A DNA stretch of 64,000 nucleotides from Limiplasma sp958448555 (GCA_958448555.1 CAUDEL010000010.1:1-64000), one strand, 5' to 3'. Counted from the stretch's first letter, positions 40,410-48,965 are shown. Translations and numbers: made by a program. The notes: a model not told the origin generated them from the sequence alone.

Positions 40410-40785
40410 GCGGCGGACAAAATGTCCGCCGCTCAGCGTGTCGAAAAAGCTCGCCTGCGGCGATCTTTTCCGACAGGTATGCGCCGTTTCCCTCTCGCCC
40501 CTGCGGGGCTCCCGGGCGGGAAACGGCGTAAGGAAACCTTGCTTTGCAAGGCTTCCGAACCCACCGCGCATGTCGCTGGGTTCGGATTTCATTCGGAGGG
40601 GACGGAGGGAAGCGTGTGCCCTGTGGGCACTTGCGCGAAGCGCAAAGCGACCCGAAGGAGTCAACCGAAACGAGCGGTGGGCGCGGCCAGCGCCCGCCGC
40701 GACGATTGAGGTTGCGGGTCTGCGCCCCTCCGAACCTCCCATAAGGTTTTTTGACAGTCTGCGCGGCGGACAAAATGTCCGCCGC
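40410..40785. repeat. Hairpin-rich element with inverted terminal repeats (MITE-like candidate)
   Basis: The 411-bp gap between rnfB and proC holds no convincing gene. Its ends, 40410-40450 and 40745-40785, are inverted copies of each other (about 33 of 41 positions). Each end starts with a palindrome having a 10-bp stem (40410-40432; 40763-40785). Between them lie at least five more hairpins: 40482-40492/40518-40528, 40532-40556, 40555-40563/40577-40585, 40616-40645 (two adjacent) and 40675-40699. The architecture fits a short non-autonomous mobile repeat or a structured RNA. Reading frames cross it on both strands but have no ribosome-binding site and encode low-complexity Arg/Pro-rich sequence. 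Confidence 0.65.
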
Positions 40786-40789
40786 TTTT
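40763..40789 (+). terminator. Possible terminator formed by the right end of the repeat element
   Basis: The right-end palindrome (10-bp GC-rich stem, 3-nt loop) is followed by TTTTCC at 40786-40791. No other hairpin terminator is seen after rnfB, so this or the identical left-end hairpin (40410-40432, without a T-run) may end the rnf transcript. Confidence 0.45.
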
Positions 40790-40811
40790 CCAGTTGAAGG
40801 GAGCATGCGTT

Positions 40812-41639
40812 ATGAAGGTAGGTTTTATCGGTGCGGGCAACATGGGCGGCGCGATCATGCGCGGCGCTTTTCAGCACGGCTTTCTCAAGCCTTATGAGAC
40901 CATGGTCTATGATGTAAGCGAGCAGCAGCTCGCTTCGGTCACCGCTGTTTATCCGATCCATGTCGCCGAAAGCAACGTCCAGCTGGCGCGGGAATGTGAA
41001 TTTTTGATCCTTGCGGTCAAGCCGGTCTTTCTTCGCGGCGTGCTGGATGAGATCCAGAAATATGTGCACAATAAGAGAATCATCTCCATTGCCGCCGGCT
41101 GGTCCATGGCCATGCTGACCGAAGCGCTCGGCAGGGAAAACAGCGCGCAGGTGCTGCGCGTAATGCCCAATACGCCGGCGCTGGTTGGGGCGGGGTATAC
41201 CGCGATTTGCGAAGAGCATACGTTCAACAAAGCCGCGCTGGCCTGGGCAAAGGAGCTGTTTTCCACGCTTGGCATGGTTCAGGTCCTCCCGGAACGGCTC
41301 TTTGACGCGGTGGTGGCCGTCAGCGGCAGTAGCCCGGCCTACGTCTACATGTTTATCGATGCCATGGCCGACGGTGCGGTGCGGCTGGGTATGCCCAGAA
41401 AAATGGCTATCCAGGCAGCCGCGCAGGCGGTTTTGGGCTCGGCCAAGATGGTGCTGGATACGGGCGAGCATCCGGACGCATTAAAGGATAACGTCTGTTC
41501 GCCCGGGGGAACGACCATCGAGGCGGTCCACGCCCTGGAAAAGAACGGTTTCAGGGGAATCGTCATGGAAGCGATGGATGCCTGCGCGCGCAAGAACCGC
41601 AAGATGTCGACGCCGCCGGACAGGAGAGGAAAGCTATGA
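40812..41639 (+). CDS. proC: Pyrroline-5-carboxylate reductase
   Basis: A 275-residue NAD(P)H-dependent enzyme, last step of proline synthesis. The Rossmann start is VGFIGAGNMGGAIM (3-16). MPNTPALVGAGYTAIC (about 118-133) and the C-terminal signature DNVCSPGGTTIEAVHALEK with the substrate-binding Thr are intact. GAAGGGAG precedes the ATG. Its stop overlaps rnhA as ATGA. It begins 27 bp after the repeat element, so its promoter must lie within or close to that element. Confidence 0.95.
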   Translation: MKVGFIGAGNMGGAIMRGAFQHGFLKPYETMVYDVSEQQLASVTAVYPIHVAESNVQLARECEFLILAVKPVFLRGVLDEIQKYVHNKRIISIAAGWSMAMLTEALGRENSAQVLRVMPNTPALVGAGYTAICEEHTFNKAALAWAKELFSTLGMVQVLPERLFDAVVAVSGSSPAYVYMFIDAMADGAVRLGMPRKMAIQAAAQAVLGSAKMVLDTGEHPDALKDNVCSPGGTTIEAVHALEKNGFRGIVMEAMDACARKNRKMSTPPDRRGKL

Positions 41640-42163
41640 CCCAGACCAAGCCCAAGCGCACTGTGCAGCTTTATACGGATGGCGCCTGCTCCGGCAATCC
41701 AGGCCCCGGCGGCTGGGGCTGCATCCTGTGCTACAATGGAAAAACCAAGGAAATGTCCGGGCATATGGCGCAAACGACCAACAACCGCATGGAGATCTTT
41801 GCGGTTATCAGCGGATTGGGCGCCCTGAAGGAGCCCTGCATTGTCGAGGTTTATTCCGATTCGGCTTACACGGTCAATGCCTTTAACGAGCACTGGATCG
41901 ATAACTGGCAGAAAAACGGCTGGATGAACAGCAAAAAGCAACCCGTGGAAAACAGCGATCTTTGGAAGCTGCTTTTGCAGATCATTCGAATCAAAAGACA
42001 CGAGATTAGCTTTCACAAGGTGAAGGGGCATGCGGACAACCCCTGGAACAACCGCTGTGACGAGCTGGCGACGGCTGCGATTCGTGAATACCGCCGTCTC
42101 AACGGCGAAGAAGAGCCGCTTTCGTCGGCGGGGGAGAGCACGGGACAGAAGCAGCGTTCTTAA
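41636..42163 (+). CDS. rnhA: Ribonuclease HI
   Basis: A 175-residue type-1 RNase H that cleaves RNA in RNA:DNA hybrids. The catalytic carboxylates D15 (YTDGACSGNPG), E53 (NNRMEI), D75 (YSDSAY) and D142 (NRCDELA) and the catalytic-loop His132 (VKGHADN) are all present. A 25-residue polar C-terminal tail (EEEPLSSAGEST) extends beyond the E. coli length. It is coupled to proC by a 4-nt overlap and followed by a terminator. Confidence 0.95.
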   Translation: MTQTKPKRTVQLYTDGACSGNPGPGGWGCILCYNGKTKEMSGHMAQTTNNRMEIFAVISGLGALKEPCIVEVYSDSAYTVNAFNEHWIDNWQKNGWMNSKKQPVENSDLWKLLLQIIRIKRHEISFHKVKGHADNPWNNRCDELATAAIREYRRLNGEEEPLSSAGESTGQKQRS

Positions 42164-42184
42164 AACCTTTTCACAAGAATCCTT

Positions 42185-42215
42185 GGCGGGCCGGTCTGTG
42201 GTCCGCCGCTTTTTT
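42185..42215 (+). terminator. Rho-independent terminator of proC-rnhA
   Basis: An 8-bp GC stem (42185-42192 with 42200-42207, one G-T pair) is followed after two bases by six T (42210-42215). Confidence 0.85.
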
Positions 42216-42237
42216 AAAGGATGTATAAGGAACGGTC

Positions 42238-42266
42238 TTGACAGCTTGAAGAAAGCGGGGTAAAAT
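42238..42266 (+). promoter_or_regulatory. Consensus promoter of the tyrosine recombinase gene
   Basis: TTGACA (42238-42243) and TAAAAT (42261-42266) with a 17-bp spacer. Two direct repeats, AAAGAACATTT (42270-42280) and AAAGAACACTT (42285-42295), lie just downstream of the -10, where a repressor could act. Confidence 0.82.
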
Positions 42267-42344
42267 GCAAAAGAACATTTCGCTAAAGAACACTTTTACG
42301 AATAGATGACACTGCAAAACCCATCTTTTCCGGGAGGCGCCATT

Positions 42345-43445
42345 ATGCCCGAAATCACATACCAGGAGCGGCTCAACAGCGAACGCACCGAAAAAGTCCG
42401 CCGAATGTTGCGGGAGCTTCCTCCGTCCTGCTCGGACTTTATCAACAGCATCACCATGACCACCAGCCCACTCACGCGCATGGCCTACACGATCGATTTA
42501 CAGACGTTTTGCAGCTATGCGGTCAAGGAAATTCCCTATTTTTCGACAAAAGAGCCCTCCTGCTGGACCGATGAGGACCTTGCCCGTTTCACGGCGCGCG
42601 ACCTGAACGGCTATGCCGATTATCTGACCCTGTATTATAAGGGCGCGAACATCGACGAAACCGTCGAACAGCAAAAGGTGCTCCGAAACCACGAGTGCGG
42701 CGTCATGCGCAAGCTTTCCTCCCTGCGCTCCTATTTCGATTATCTCTTCAAGATGGAACGGATTCCAGGAAACGTCGCCGCCCTGGTTTCTCTGCCCAAG
42801 CTGCACGAAAAACCCATTCTCCACCTCATCGGCGCTGAAATCGAACGGCTCCTGACGCTTGCGGACGACGGCGCGGAACTGACGCCGACGCAGCAGCGCT
42901 TTCACAGCCACACCCGAAAGCGCGATTATGCCATTCTGATGCTTTTTCTGGGCACCGGCGTGCGCGTGAGCGAATGTGTGGGCATCGACGTGGGCGATCT
43001 CGATTTTGCCTCAAATGCGGTGCTGGTCACCCGCAAGGGCGGCAACCAGGTCATTCTCTATTATCCGCAGGAGGTTGCCGACGCCCTCAAGGCCTATCTG
43101 GAGGAACGAAAGCAGATCCGGCCAGCCGTCAAGGCGGACGAAAACGCGCTTTTTCTTTCCTTGCAACGCCGCCGCATCTCTCAGCGCGCCGTCCAGCTCA
43201 TGGTCAAAAAGTACTGTTCCGTCGCTGTCCCGCTCAAAAAGCGCATGAGCCCCCATAAGCTGAGAAGCACCTACGCTACGCGGCTGTATCACGAAACCGA
43301 GGATATTTATCTGGTCGCGGACGCGCTGGGACATTCCGATGTCAACACCACGCGCAGGCATTATGCCGCCATGAGCGACAAGCGCCGGCGCGAGGCTGCC
43401 AAAAACGTCCATCTCCCCTCCTCTGCGGACGATTCGGAGAAATAG
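42345..43445 (+). CDS. Tyrosine recombinase/integrase (XerC/XerD-like)
   Basis: A 366-residue tyrosine recombinase. The N-terminal SAM-like core-binding domain (about 30-150) is followed by a catalytic domain with the full set R207 (TGVRVSE), K231 (TRKGGNQ), H304 and R307 (SPHKLRSTYA), H330 (LGHSDVNTT) and nucleophile Y340 (RRHYAA). Length, the absence of phage genes and its place beside lexA favour a chromosomal Xer-type enzyme over a mobile-element integrase. It is longer than classical XerC/D (about 300). ATG 42345 is set by GGGAGG 7 nt upstream. It may be the dimer-resolution recombinase, since the usual xerC place next to hslV is occupied by another gene. Confidence 0.88.
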   Translation: MPEITYQERLNSERTEKVRRMLRELPPSCSDFINSITMTTSPLTRMAYTIDLQTFCSYAVKEIPYFSTKEPSCWTDEDLARFTARDLNGYADYLTLYYKGANIDETVEQQKVLRNHECGVMRKLSSLRSYFDYLFKMERIPGNVAALVSLPKLHEKPILHLIGAEIERLLTLADDGAELTPTQQRFHSHTRKRDYAILMLFLGTGVRVSECVGIDVGDLDFASNAVLVTRKGGNQVILYYPQEVADALKAYLEERKQIRPAVKADENALFLSLQRRRISQRAVQLMVKKYCSVAVPLKKRMSPHKLRSTYATRLYHETEDIYLVADALGHSDVNTTRRHYAAMSDKRRREAAKNVHLPSSADDSEK

Positions 43446-43457
43446 AAACATTCGTTC
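43446..43457. promoter_or_regulatory. LexA (SOS) box candidate upstream of lexA
   Basis: AAACATTCGTTC fits the Gram-positive SOS box GAACN4GTTC with one mismatch; the flanking G extends the right half-site to GTTCG. It lies upstream of the lexA promoter, consistent with autoregulation. Confidence 0.5.
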
Positions 43458-43460
43458 GTA

Positions 43461-43496
43461 AAACACTTGCCAACAGTGTTTGTTTTATGGTATGCT
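43461..43496 (+). promoter_or_regulatory. lexA promoter with overlapping inverted repeat
   Basis: TTGCCA (43467-43472) and TATGCT (43491-43496) with an 18-bp spacer. An inverted repeat AAACACT-N7-AGTGTTT (43461-43481) straddles the -35, in position for repression. The lexA start is at 43528 with AAGGAAGTG upstream. Confidence 0.55.
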
Positions 43497-43527
43497 ATAG
43501 CAGACTGAAACATAAGGAAGTGAAGCC

Positions 43528-44136
43528 ATGAGCAATCCGCGCGGCGATACGCAGGCCCGGATCCTTGCTTATATTGAAAAGGCGACGCTCCAAAAAGGCT
43601 ATCCGCCCTCTGTGCGCGAGATTTGTGATGCCACAGGGCTCAAAAGCACTTCCACGGTGCATGGCCATTTGATCCGGCTTGAGAAGAAGGGCCTGCTTTA
43701 TCGGGATTCCATGAAGCCGCGGGCCATCTCCGTTCCCGTGGATCACAAGATGTACCGCACGGAGATGGTCAACGTCCCGCTCGTGGGCCGTGTGACGGCC
43801 GGGACGCCCATCCTGGCAACCGAAAATATTGAAGATTACATCGCCCTGCCGCAAAGCATGCTGGGCGAAGGCGAGCATTATATCTTATCGGTCCGCGGAG
43901 AAAGCATGATCGGCGTAGGCATCATGGACGGGGACTATGTGGTCGTTCGGAAACAGAATACGGCCTATAATGGCGATATCGTCATTGCCATGGTTGAAAA
44001 TGAAGCCACCGTTAAGCGGTTTTACAAGGAAAAGGGCGTTTTCAGGCTTCAGCCCGAAAACCCGAAAATGGAGCCAATCATCGTGCCGGAAGTCACGGTG
44101 CTTGGCAAGGTGGTCTCGCTGTACCGCATTTTCTGA
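43528..44136 (+). CDS. lexA: LexA repressor
   Basis: A 202-residue SOS repressor and self-cleaving protease. The N-terminal winged helix includes YPPSVREICDATGLKSTSTV and HGHLIRLEKKGLL. The autocleavage site is Ala91-Gly92 (GRVTAGTPI), with catalytic Ser126 (RGESMIGVGI) and Lys163 (ATVKRFY). Full length and all catalytic residues indicate a functional protein. An SOS-like box and an inverted repeat lie upstream. The mgtC-like gene follows after 26 nt. Confidence 0.97.
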   Translation: MSNPRGDTQARILAYIEKATLQKGYPPSVREICDATGLKSTSTVHGHLIRLEKKGLLYRDSMKPRAISVPVDHKMYRTEMVNVPLVGRVTAGTPILATENIEDYIALPQSMLGEGEHYILSVRGESMIGVGIMDGDYVVVRKQNTAYNGDIVIAMVENEATVKRFYKEKGVFRLQPENPKMEPIIVPEVTVLGKVVSLYRIF

Positions 44137-44162
44137 TTTTTTGATGAGGGAGTGGGCAGGGC

Positions 44163-44849
44163 ATGTCCTGGTGGGAACAGGGTCTTCGTTTGCTTTTGGC
44201 CGTCATCATCGGTTGCGTCATCGGTATTGAACGAGAACGGAAGAACCGCCCGGCGGGCATGCGCACGCATGTCCTTGTGTGCGTCGGCGCCTCCATCATT
44301 GCCATCATGGAAAGCCTGATGATCGCCGATACCATCACGCTCAACATGAATAACGAAAGCACCGGCATCGCCATCAGCTATGGCCGCATCAGCGCGCAGG
44401 TCATCAGCGGCATCGGTTTTCTGGGCGCCGGCACGATCTTTATCAGCCAGAAGAAAATCGCCGGCCTGACGACCGCCGCCTCGCTTTGGAACGTCGCCTG
44501 CCTGGGTCTGGCTGTAGGCATGGGATATTATATCATCTCGCTGGCGGGCTGCGCGATCGTGATTATCACGCTGGCGCTTCTCCAGCGCCTGGTTCGCGTC
44601 AATTCCGTCAAGCATGTGGAGATCAAATTCATCCACCGCGTCGAAACCATCGCCTTTATTAACGATTATTTCCAGACCATCGGCGTACGTGTGCTCGATA
44701 TTGACTTTCACGTGGAAAACAAGGGCAAGTACAACCTCTACACCAATATTTATACCCTGGATATGCAAGGGAAAACCACCTACAAGGATATCGTCAACAA
44801 GCTCTCCGAATACGCCAACATCCAGGGCATCCGAACCCGCAACACATAA
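44163..44849 (+). CDS. MgtC/SapB family membrane protein
   Basis: A 228-residue protein. The N-terminal membrane domain (about 1-140, four to five helices) has the MgtC signatures GCVIGIERERKNRPAGMRTH and YGRISAQVISGIGFLGAGTI followed by GLTTAASLWNVA. The C-terminal cytosolic ACT-like domain (about 150-228) is typical of the longer members. MgtC proteins help survival at low Mg2+ and modulate F1Fo ATP synthase in pathogens; the role in gut or environmental Clostridia is not known. It follows lexA and ends at a terminator. Confidence 0.92.
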   Translation: MSWWEQGLRLLLAVIIGCVIGIERERKNRPAGMRTHVLVCVGASIIAIMESLMIADTITLNMNNESTGIAISYGRISAQVISGIGFLGAGTIFISQKKIAGLTTAASLWNVACLGLAVGMGYYIISLAGCAIVIITLALLQRLVRVNSVKHVEIKFIHRVETIAFINDYFQTIGVRVLDIDFHVENKGKYNLYTNIYTLDMQGKTTYKDIVNKLSEYANIQGIRTRNT

Positions 44850-44887
44850 GCGCCGCGCTCTATCCCGGCCAGCGCCGATCAAATGCC

Positions 44888-44929
44888 ATGTTCCCATGAG
44901 GCGGCAATCCTCATGGGAACATCGTTTTT
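44888..44929 (+). terminator. Rho-independent terminator after the mgtC-like gene
   Basis: A perfect 14-bp stem (44888-44901 with 44909-44922, 7-nt loop) is followed by five T (44925-44929). Confidence 0.92.
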
Positions 44930-45024
44930 GTACCTCGAAAGCCAGTGGCGGCCGCACCCTCCGCTCGCCCCGGCATATCCTGAGAACGTGGATCTTTTCT
45001 TATTCTGCAAGGAGGGAGAAGCCT

Positions 45025-45366
45025 ATGGCAAACCGCGTATCGCCATTTGCGGCCCTGACCGGGGCTGAAAAGCAGATCAAATGGCTGGAATACCAAAGCG
45101 TAAAGCTTCCTTACATACAAAGCGGTGTGGAGGATGTCCTGCCGCCGCAGGAGAAGCGGCAGGAAAAGCGCGAGCCGGTTGCGCCCGCTCGCCGGGAATC
45201 CGCTGTAAAGCGCGACCTCCCCGTCCCGCCGCCGGAGGTGCCGCGGGGCCCCATGCCGCAGCGGTCGGATTTTCAGCGCTCGCGCCACAGCCAATATGAC
45301 GCGGTCATCGCGCGGCTGAAACAGGCCGAATTGCAGACCGGCGGGAAATACCATTCCATGTCATAG
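45025..45366 (+). CDS. Hypothetical small protein, Pro/Arg/Glu-rich
   Basis: A 113-residue protein without membrane segments or signal peptide. The N-terminal third (ALTGAEKQIKWLEYQSVKLP) looks ordered; the middle (EKRQEKREPVAPARRES, LPVPPPEVPRGPMPQ) is charged and proline-rich, probably disordered. The end (YDAVIARLKQAELQTG) could form a helix. The start is well supported by AAGGAGG 9 nt upstream. Its stop codon directly abuts that of the convergent glycosyltransferase gene, with no terminator between. I do not recognise a family. Confidence 0.6.
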   Translation: MANRVSPFAALTGAEKQIKWLEYQSVKLPYIQSGVEDVLPPQEKRQEKREPVAPARRESAVKRDLPVPPPEVPRGPMPQRSDFQRSRHSQYDAVIARLKQAELQTGGKYHSMS

Positions 45367-46563
45367 GCCGCGCAGATAGGACATCAGCCGCCTGCATTGC
45401 ACAGCGGGTGTCTTGTTGGCCAGAATAAACGCGCGGGCGCGTTCGCCAAGGGCCTGGCGTTCCTCGGGCGGGAGCGAGAGCGCCTTGCGAACCGCCCGCA
45501 TGATCGCCTCCGGCCCATCGCCCTCAATGAAGTAGAGATAAGGATCGTATTCCTGAGGGATTCCCTCCAGACGGTAGCACACGACGGGCTTGGCGGAGCG
45601 CAGATACTCCAAGGTCTTGCTTGGAAACGAATAGCGCGTGAAGGTCCCGCGGGGCGAGCGGGGGTTGATGAGCAGGTCAGCCCTGCTTTGCAGCGCCAGG
45701 GCCTGATTGTGCGGCACGAAGCCGTAATATCGAATGTTGGGGGCTCGCCTGGCGGCCGATTCAACGTCGCGGCGCATGCTCCCCTGTCCGCAGATCCACA
45801 GCTCGTATTCCGGCATCTGCGAAAAGGCCTCGAGCATCTCCCCCACGCCCAGATCCGGCTCCAGCGTTCCGCTGTAAAGCACGGCCGGACGCCCCTGCTG
45901 CCCAGCTGTGGGTTTTACCTCTTTGCTGTTGAGAATCAGGCCCTCGATCACCAGATAGGGCTTGTCTCCGATCCCCAGCGCCTCGGCCATGGGCCGGGTG
46001 AGCAGCACAAATCCGTCCATCCGGCGGCATAGCGCCATGCTTTTACGTCCGCGGGCATATTCGATGCGCTTGAGCAGCCCGGACCTCCCCGAGGCCAATC
46101 CGAATTCGTTTGGAAGATCCGTTACGATGACGCAGGCCTTGAGGTCAGGATAGCGCTTTTTGACCCGCATGACGGCCTGAAGATACGGAAGATAGACCGT
46201 ATAGATCAGCACCGTCCGATTCTGCGTGCTCTGCGCGCACCATGCGGCAATCCGCTGAGCTGCCCGCATGGTGCGTCCGCATTGCTTCAGCCCGGGCAAG
46301 TTGATGCATCCCAGCTCATACAGCGTATGCCCGTCATGCCATCCGGCCGGAAGAAGCGCCTTGCTGTACTGCTTTGGAAAAACTCCCACGGGCAGAGCGT
46401 TAATGATATCCAGCGCCTCGCCTCTTCCAAGGTTTTCCCTTATTCCCTCCGCAAAGGCGCGCTGGTAGCTGTCGATCTGGATTTGCAGCTTGTCCTTTGC
46501 GTTGCGGGACACCTCTTCAAGGGTATCTCTGGGGTACATCAGGGATAGCATCAACACGTTCAT
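45361..46563 (-). CDS. Glycosyltransferase, family 4-like (GT-B)
   Basis: A 400-residue GT-B fold protein. The C-terminal donor-binding half carries AVLYSGTLEPDLGVGEMLEA, YYGFVPHNQALALQSRADLL and PSKTLEYLRSAKPVVCYRLEGIP with the nucleotide-sugar binding E/K pattern. The N-terminal acceptor half starts NVLMLSLMYPRDTLEE. ATG 46563 is preferred over the TTG at 46569, since GGAG is 8 nt upstream and the ATG overlaps the previous gene's TGA (ATGA). Third of three consecutive glycosyltransferases; substrates unknown. Confidence 0.85.
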   Translation of the reverse strand: MNVLMLSLMYPRDTLEEVSRNAKDKLQIQIDSYQRAFAEGIRENLGRGEALDIINALPVGVFPKQYSKALLPAGWHDGHTLYELGCINLPGLKQCGRTMRAAQRIAAWCAQSTQNRTVLIYTVYLPYLQAVMRVKKRYPDLKACVIVTDLPNEFGLASGRSGLLKRIEYARGRKSMALCRRMDGFVLLTRPMAEALGIGDKPYLVIEGLILNSKEVKPTAGQQGRPAVLYSGTLEPDLGVGEMLEAFSQMPEYELWICGQGSMRRDVESAARRAPNIRYYGFVPHNQALALQSRADLLINPRSPRGTFTRYSFPSKTLEYLRSAKPVVCYRLEGIPQEYDPYLYFIEGDGPEAIMRAVRKALSLPPEERQALGERARAFILANKTPAVQCRRLMSYLRGL

Positions 46564-47768
46564 GAGCAAAGCTCCTTGTACAATGAAAGGTAGGAAAGAA
46601 ACGCCCCGTTTGCGTCAAACTGCCTGGCGCGCGCCAGACAGGCCTGCGTGAGCGAGGGCTTTTTTTCGCTCAGCTCAGCCAGCGCGCCGCAAAGGGCCTC
46701 CACGTCGCCCTTCTCCACGACGCGGCCGCACGCCTCGCCGCCGACGGCCTCGGGGCATCCGCCTGTACGGAACACCGCTATGGGCGTACCGCACGCCAGG
46801 GCCTCGAGATTGACCATGGGCATGTTGTCCTCAAGGGTTGGATTGGCGAAGCAATCCGCGGCGGTATACCATGCGGCAAGCTCATCGGCATCCCGCGTGC
46901 GGCGAAGGCCCAGCATCCCCGGCGGAAGCGCGGCAAGCTGCTCCTCCTCCAGCCCGATGACGACAAACCGATAGCGCTCCCCCATCTTTTCCGCCGCCTG
47001 TATCAAATAGCGCAGGCCCTTTCGTTCGTCCCATTCAGAGGCCACAGCCAGGATGACGCGCACGCCCTCCAGCCCGTAGGCGCGCCGCAGATCGCTGGGC
47101 GTTGGCCGGAATACGGAGCGGTTCACGCCGTTTGGGATCACGCGGACGGAATGTGCGCCAAGAAACGAGTCCCGAAGCGGCCCGGTCATCCATTGGCAGG
47201 GAGCCACGAAGGTGAGCGATTCAAGCGGCGAAAACAGCCGTTTCTTCATCCGATAGTTTCGACGCGAACCATCCAGTCCCATACAGACAGGATAGCTGTG
47301 CTGCTGGGGACAGGCGTGGCACTCCGTGCGCCAGCGATCGCAGCCGCAAAAATCAAAGTATGCGCAATGTCCCGTAAAAGGCCAGCAGTCATGCAGCGTC
47401 CAGACGACAGGGACACCGGCGCCGCGCAGGTAGGAAAAGAGCATCGGCAGGTTCAGATAGCAGCCATGCAGGTTGTGCAAATGGATGATATCCGGCGAAA
47501 ACTGCCGCATTTCCCGGATCAGCGCGGCGGTGCCCAGCGGACTTCCATACCCCTCCGCATCCAAAAGCTTGCGGGCGGCGCCGTGAAGCTTTCGCTCCCA
47601 GGCCGTGCCGACGCGAACGGCGAACCGCTCCGCCTCGGGCACGATGCCGGGAACGCCGTAGCCGATCCTGCACGCTCCCCCGTCCGCCTCCACAAGACGC
47701 GCGATCTCAAGCGCTATACGGCCTGTGCTTTTGACCCCGCAATAGGTGTTGAGCTGAAATACCCGCAC
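46560..47768 (-). CDS. Glycosyltransferase, family 4
   Basis: A 402-residue GT-B glycosyltransferase. HLHNLHGCYLNLPMLF and a cysteine-rich segment (YFDFCGCDRWRTECHACPQ, about 139-157) are typical of WcaC/WbaZ-like enzymes of extracellular polysaccharide synthesis. The donor domain has SEWDERKGLRYLIQAAEKMG and the ADCFANPTLEDNMPMVNLEA EX7E-type motif. The start is GTG 7 nt after GGGAGG, one base beyond the previous stop codon. Confidence 0.88.
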   Translation of the reverse strand: MRVFQLNTYCGVKSTGRIALEIARLVEADGGACRIGYGVPGIVPEAERFAVRVGTAWERKLHGAARKLLDAEGYGSPLGTAALIREMRQFSPDIIHLHNLHGCYLNLPMLFSYLRGAGVPVVWTLHDCWPFTGHCAYFDFCGCDRWRTECHACPQQHSYPVCMGLDGSRRNYRMKKRLFSPLESLTFVAPCQWMTGPLRDSFLGAHSVRVIPNGVNRSVFRPTPSDLRRAYGLEGVRVILAVASEWDERKGLRYLIQAAEKMGERYRFVVIGLEEEQLAALPPGMLGLRRTRDADELAAWYTAADCFANPTLEDNMPMVNLEALACGTPIAVFRTGGCPEAVGGEACGRVVEKGDVEALCGALAELSEKKPSLTQACLARARQFDANGAFLSYLSLYKELCS

Positions 47769-48965
47769 TCAGTTCCCTCCCGCAAGCCGACGCAGCATCG
47801 CTTCCAACCTGTCCATGTGCTCCTGTTTCGTGAAATGGGCGCCGTAATAGGCGCGCCCCCGTTCCCCCATGGCCGCCTTGTCCCCGGTGGCGATAAAGCG
47901 CCGCACGATGCGCGCAAAAGCCTCAGGGTCGTCAGGCGGCGCGCAGAGGCCGCATCCCGACTGCTCGATCACATAGGCGGCCTCGCCCGCGATGCTCCCA
48001 AGCACCGGCTTTCCGGCGGCCATATAGCTCTGCACCTTTCCCGGCAGGGTATCGTTGACGCTGATGTCGTCCCGCATGCTCACCAGCATGGCGTCCGCCA
48101 TGGCATAAAAGGCCGGCATCTCATTGAGCGGCCTGCGTCCGTAGAACGTCACGGTATTCTCCAGGCCAAGCTCGGCCGCGAGCTCGCGGCAGGCGGCCTC
48201 GTTGGAGCCGTCTCCCACGATATGCCAGCGGATGGGCAGCTCCCGAAGCAGCGCGGCGGAGCGGATGAGCACCTCGACAGCCTGCACCTTTCCGATGTTA
48301 CCTGCAAAGACGAGATCCAGCACGTCCGAGGCAGGCTTTTTCGGAAGCGGCGCACGAAAGACATCGTCGGCGAACTGGGGCATGTATTGTTCGTCCCCGA
48401 CCACGATGCCATGCACCGAACGAAGATAGCCCTGAAAGCGCTTCGATGAGTAGATCAGCAGATCCGCTTTTCGGTAGACCCAGCGGCTGACATGCTTCAT
48501 GAAGCGATACAGCAGGGACCGCTCCCCCACGTTCATGGCTGCCAGGCAGGCCGGCCAGATGTCCAGCACATAGATCATGAGCTTCCGGGGCGTAAAACAG
48601 CGCAGCAGCGCCGCGGGAAGGCTCATGAGCACGGGCGAGGTGGAATAGGCGTACACCACGTCATAATCCCGTTTTAAAAGCAGCGCTTTTGCCGACGCGG
48701 AAAGCATATAGCTGACATAGTTGACGGTCAGTCCCAGCTTTCCCGGCCGGCGCCCGATTTCAAAGCAGCGCCGGATCTCCACCCCGTTTCTTGTTTGGCG
48801 GCGGTTTTGAAAGCGCTTGTATTCTTTTGGAACGATACCGCTGGGATAGTTGGGCAGGCCCACTAGCGCGGTCACCCGATGGCCGCGCTGGACCAGTGCC
48901 TCACAGATCTCCGTGACCCGGAAATTCTCCGGCCAGTAATGCTGGCAGATGACAAGAATGTTCAT
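47769..48965 (-). CDS. Glycosyltransferase, WcaI/WbuB-like family 4
   Basis: A 398-residue GT-B glycosyltransferase starting NILVICQHYWPENFRVTEIC, the typical WcaI/WbuB (GT4) opening. Later conserved parts are YDVVYAYSTSPVLMSLPAA, FAGNIGKVQAVEVLI and the donor-site PGKVQSYMAAGKPVLGSIAG. Its ATG overlaps the amidohydrolase stop (ATGA), and no strong ribosome-binding site is seen, so it probably depends on coupled translation. It likely builds a cell-surface polysaccharide with the two downstream enzymes. Confidence 0.88.
   Translation of the reverse strand: MNILVICQHYWPENFRVTEICEALVQRGHRVTALVGLPNYPSGIVPKEYKRFQNRRQTRNGVEIRRCFEIGRRPGKLGLTVNYVSYMLSASAKALLLKRDYDVVYAYSTSPVLMSLPAALLRCFTPRKLMIYVLDIWPACLAAMNVGERSLLYRFMKHVSRWVYRKADLLIYSSKRFQGYLRSVHGIVVGDEQYMPQFADDVFRAPLPKKPASDVLDLVFAGNIGKVQAVEVLIRSAALLRELPIRWHIVGDGSNEAACRELAAELGLENTVTFYGRRPLNEMPAFYAMADAMLVSMRDDISVNDTLPGKVQSYMAAGKPVLGSIAGEAAYVIEQSGCGLCAPPDDPEAFARIVRRFIATGDKAAMGERGRAYYGAHFTKQEHMDRLEAMLRRLAGGN

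Noticed and set aside
40213..40806. Open frames on both strands across the repeat element between rnfB and proC
   Set aside because: They lie over dense hairpins and inverted ends, lack ribosome-binding sites and show no domain-like sequence. The DNA is better explained as a structured repeat.
42345..43445. Tyrosine recombinase as a phage or ICE integrase
   Set aside because: No phage or conjugation genes, tRNA target or flanking direct repeats are visible. Its setting between rnhA and lexA looks chromosomal.
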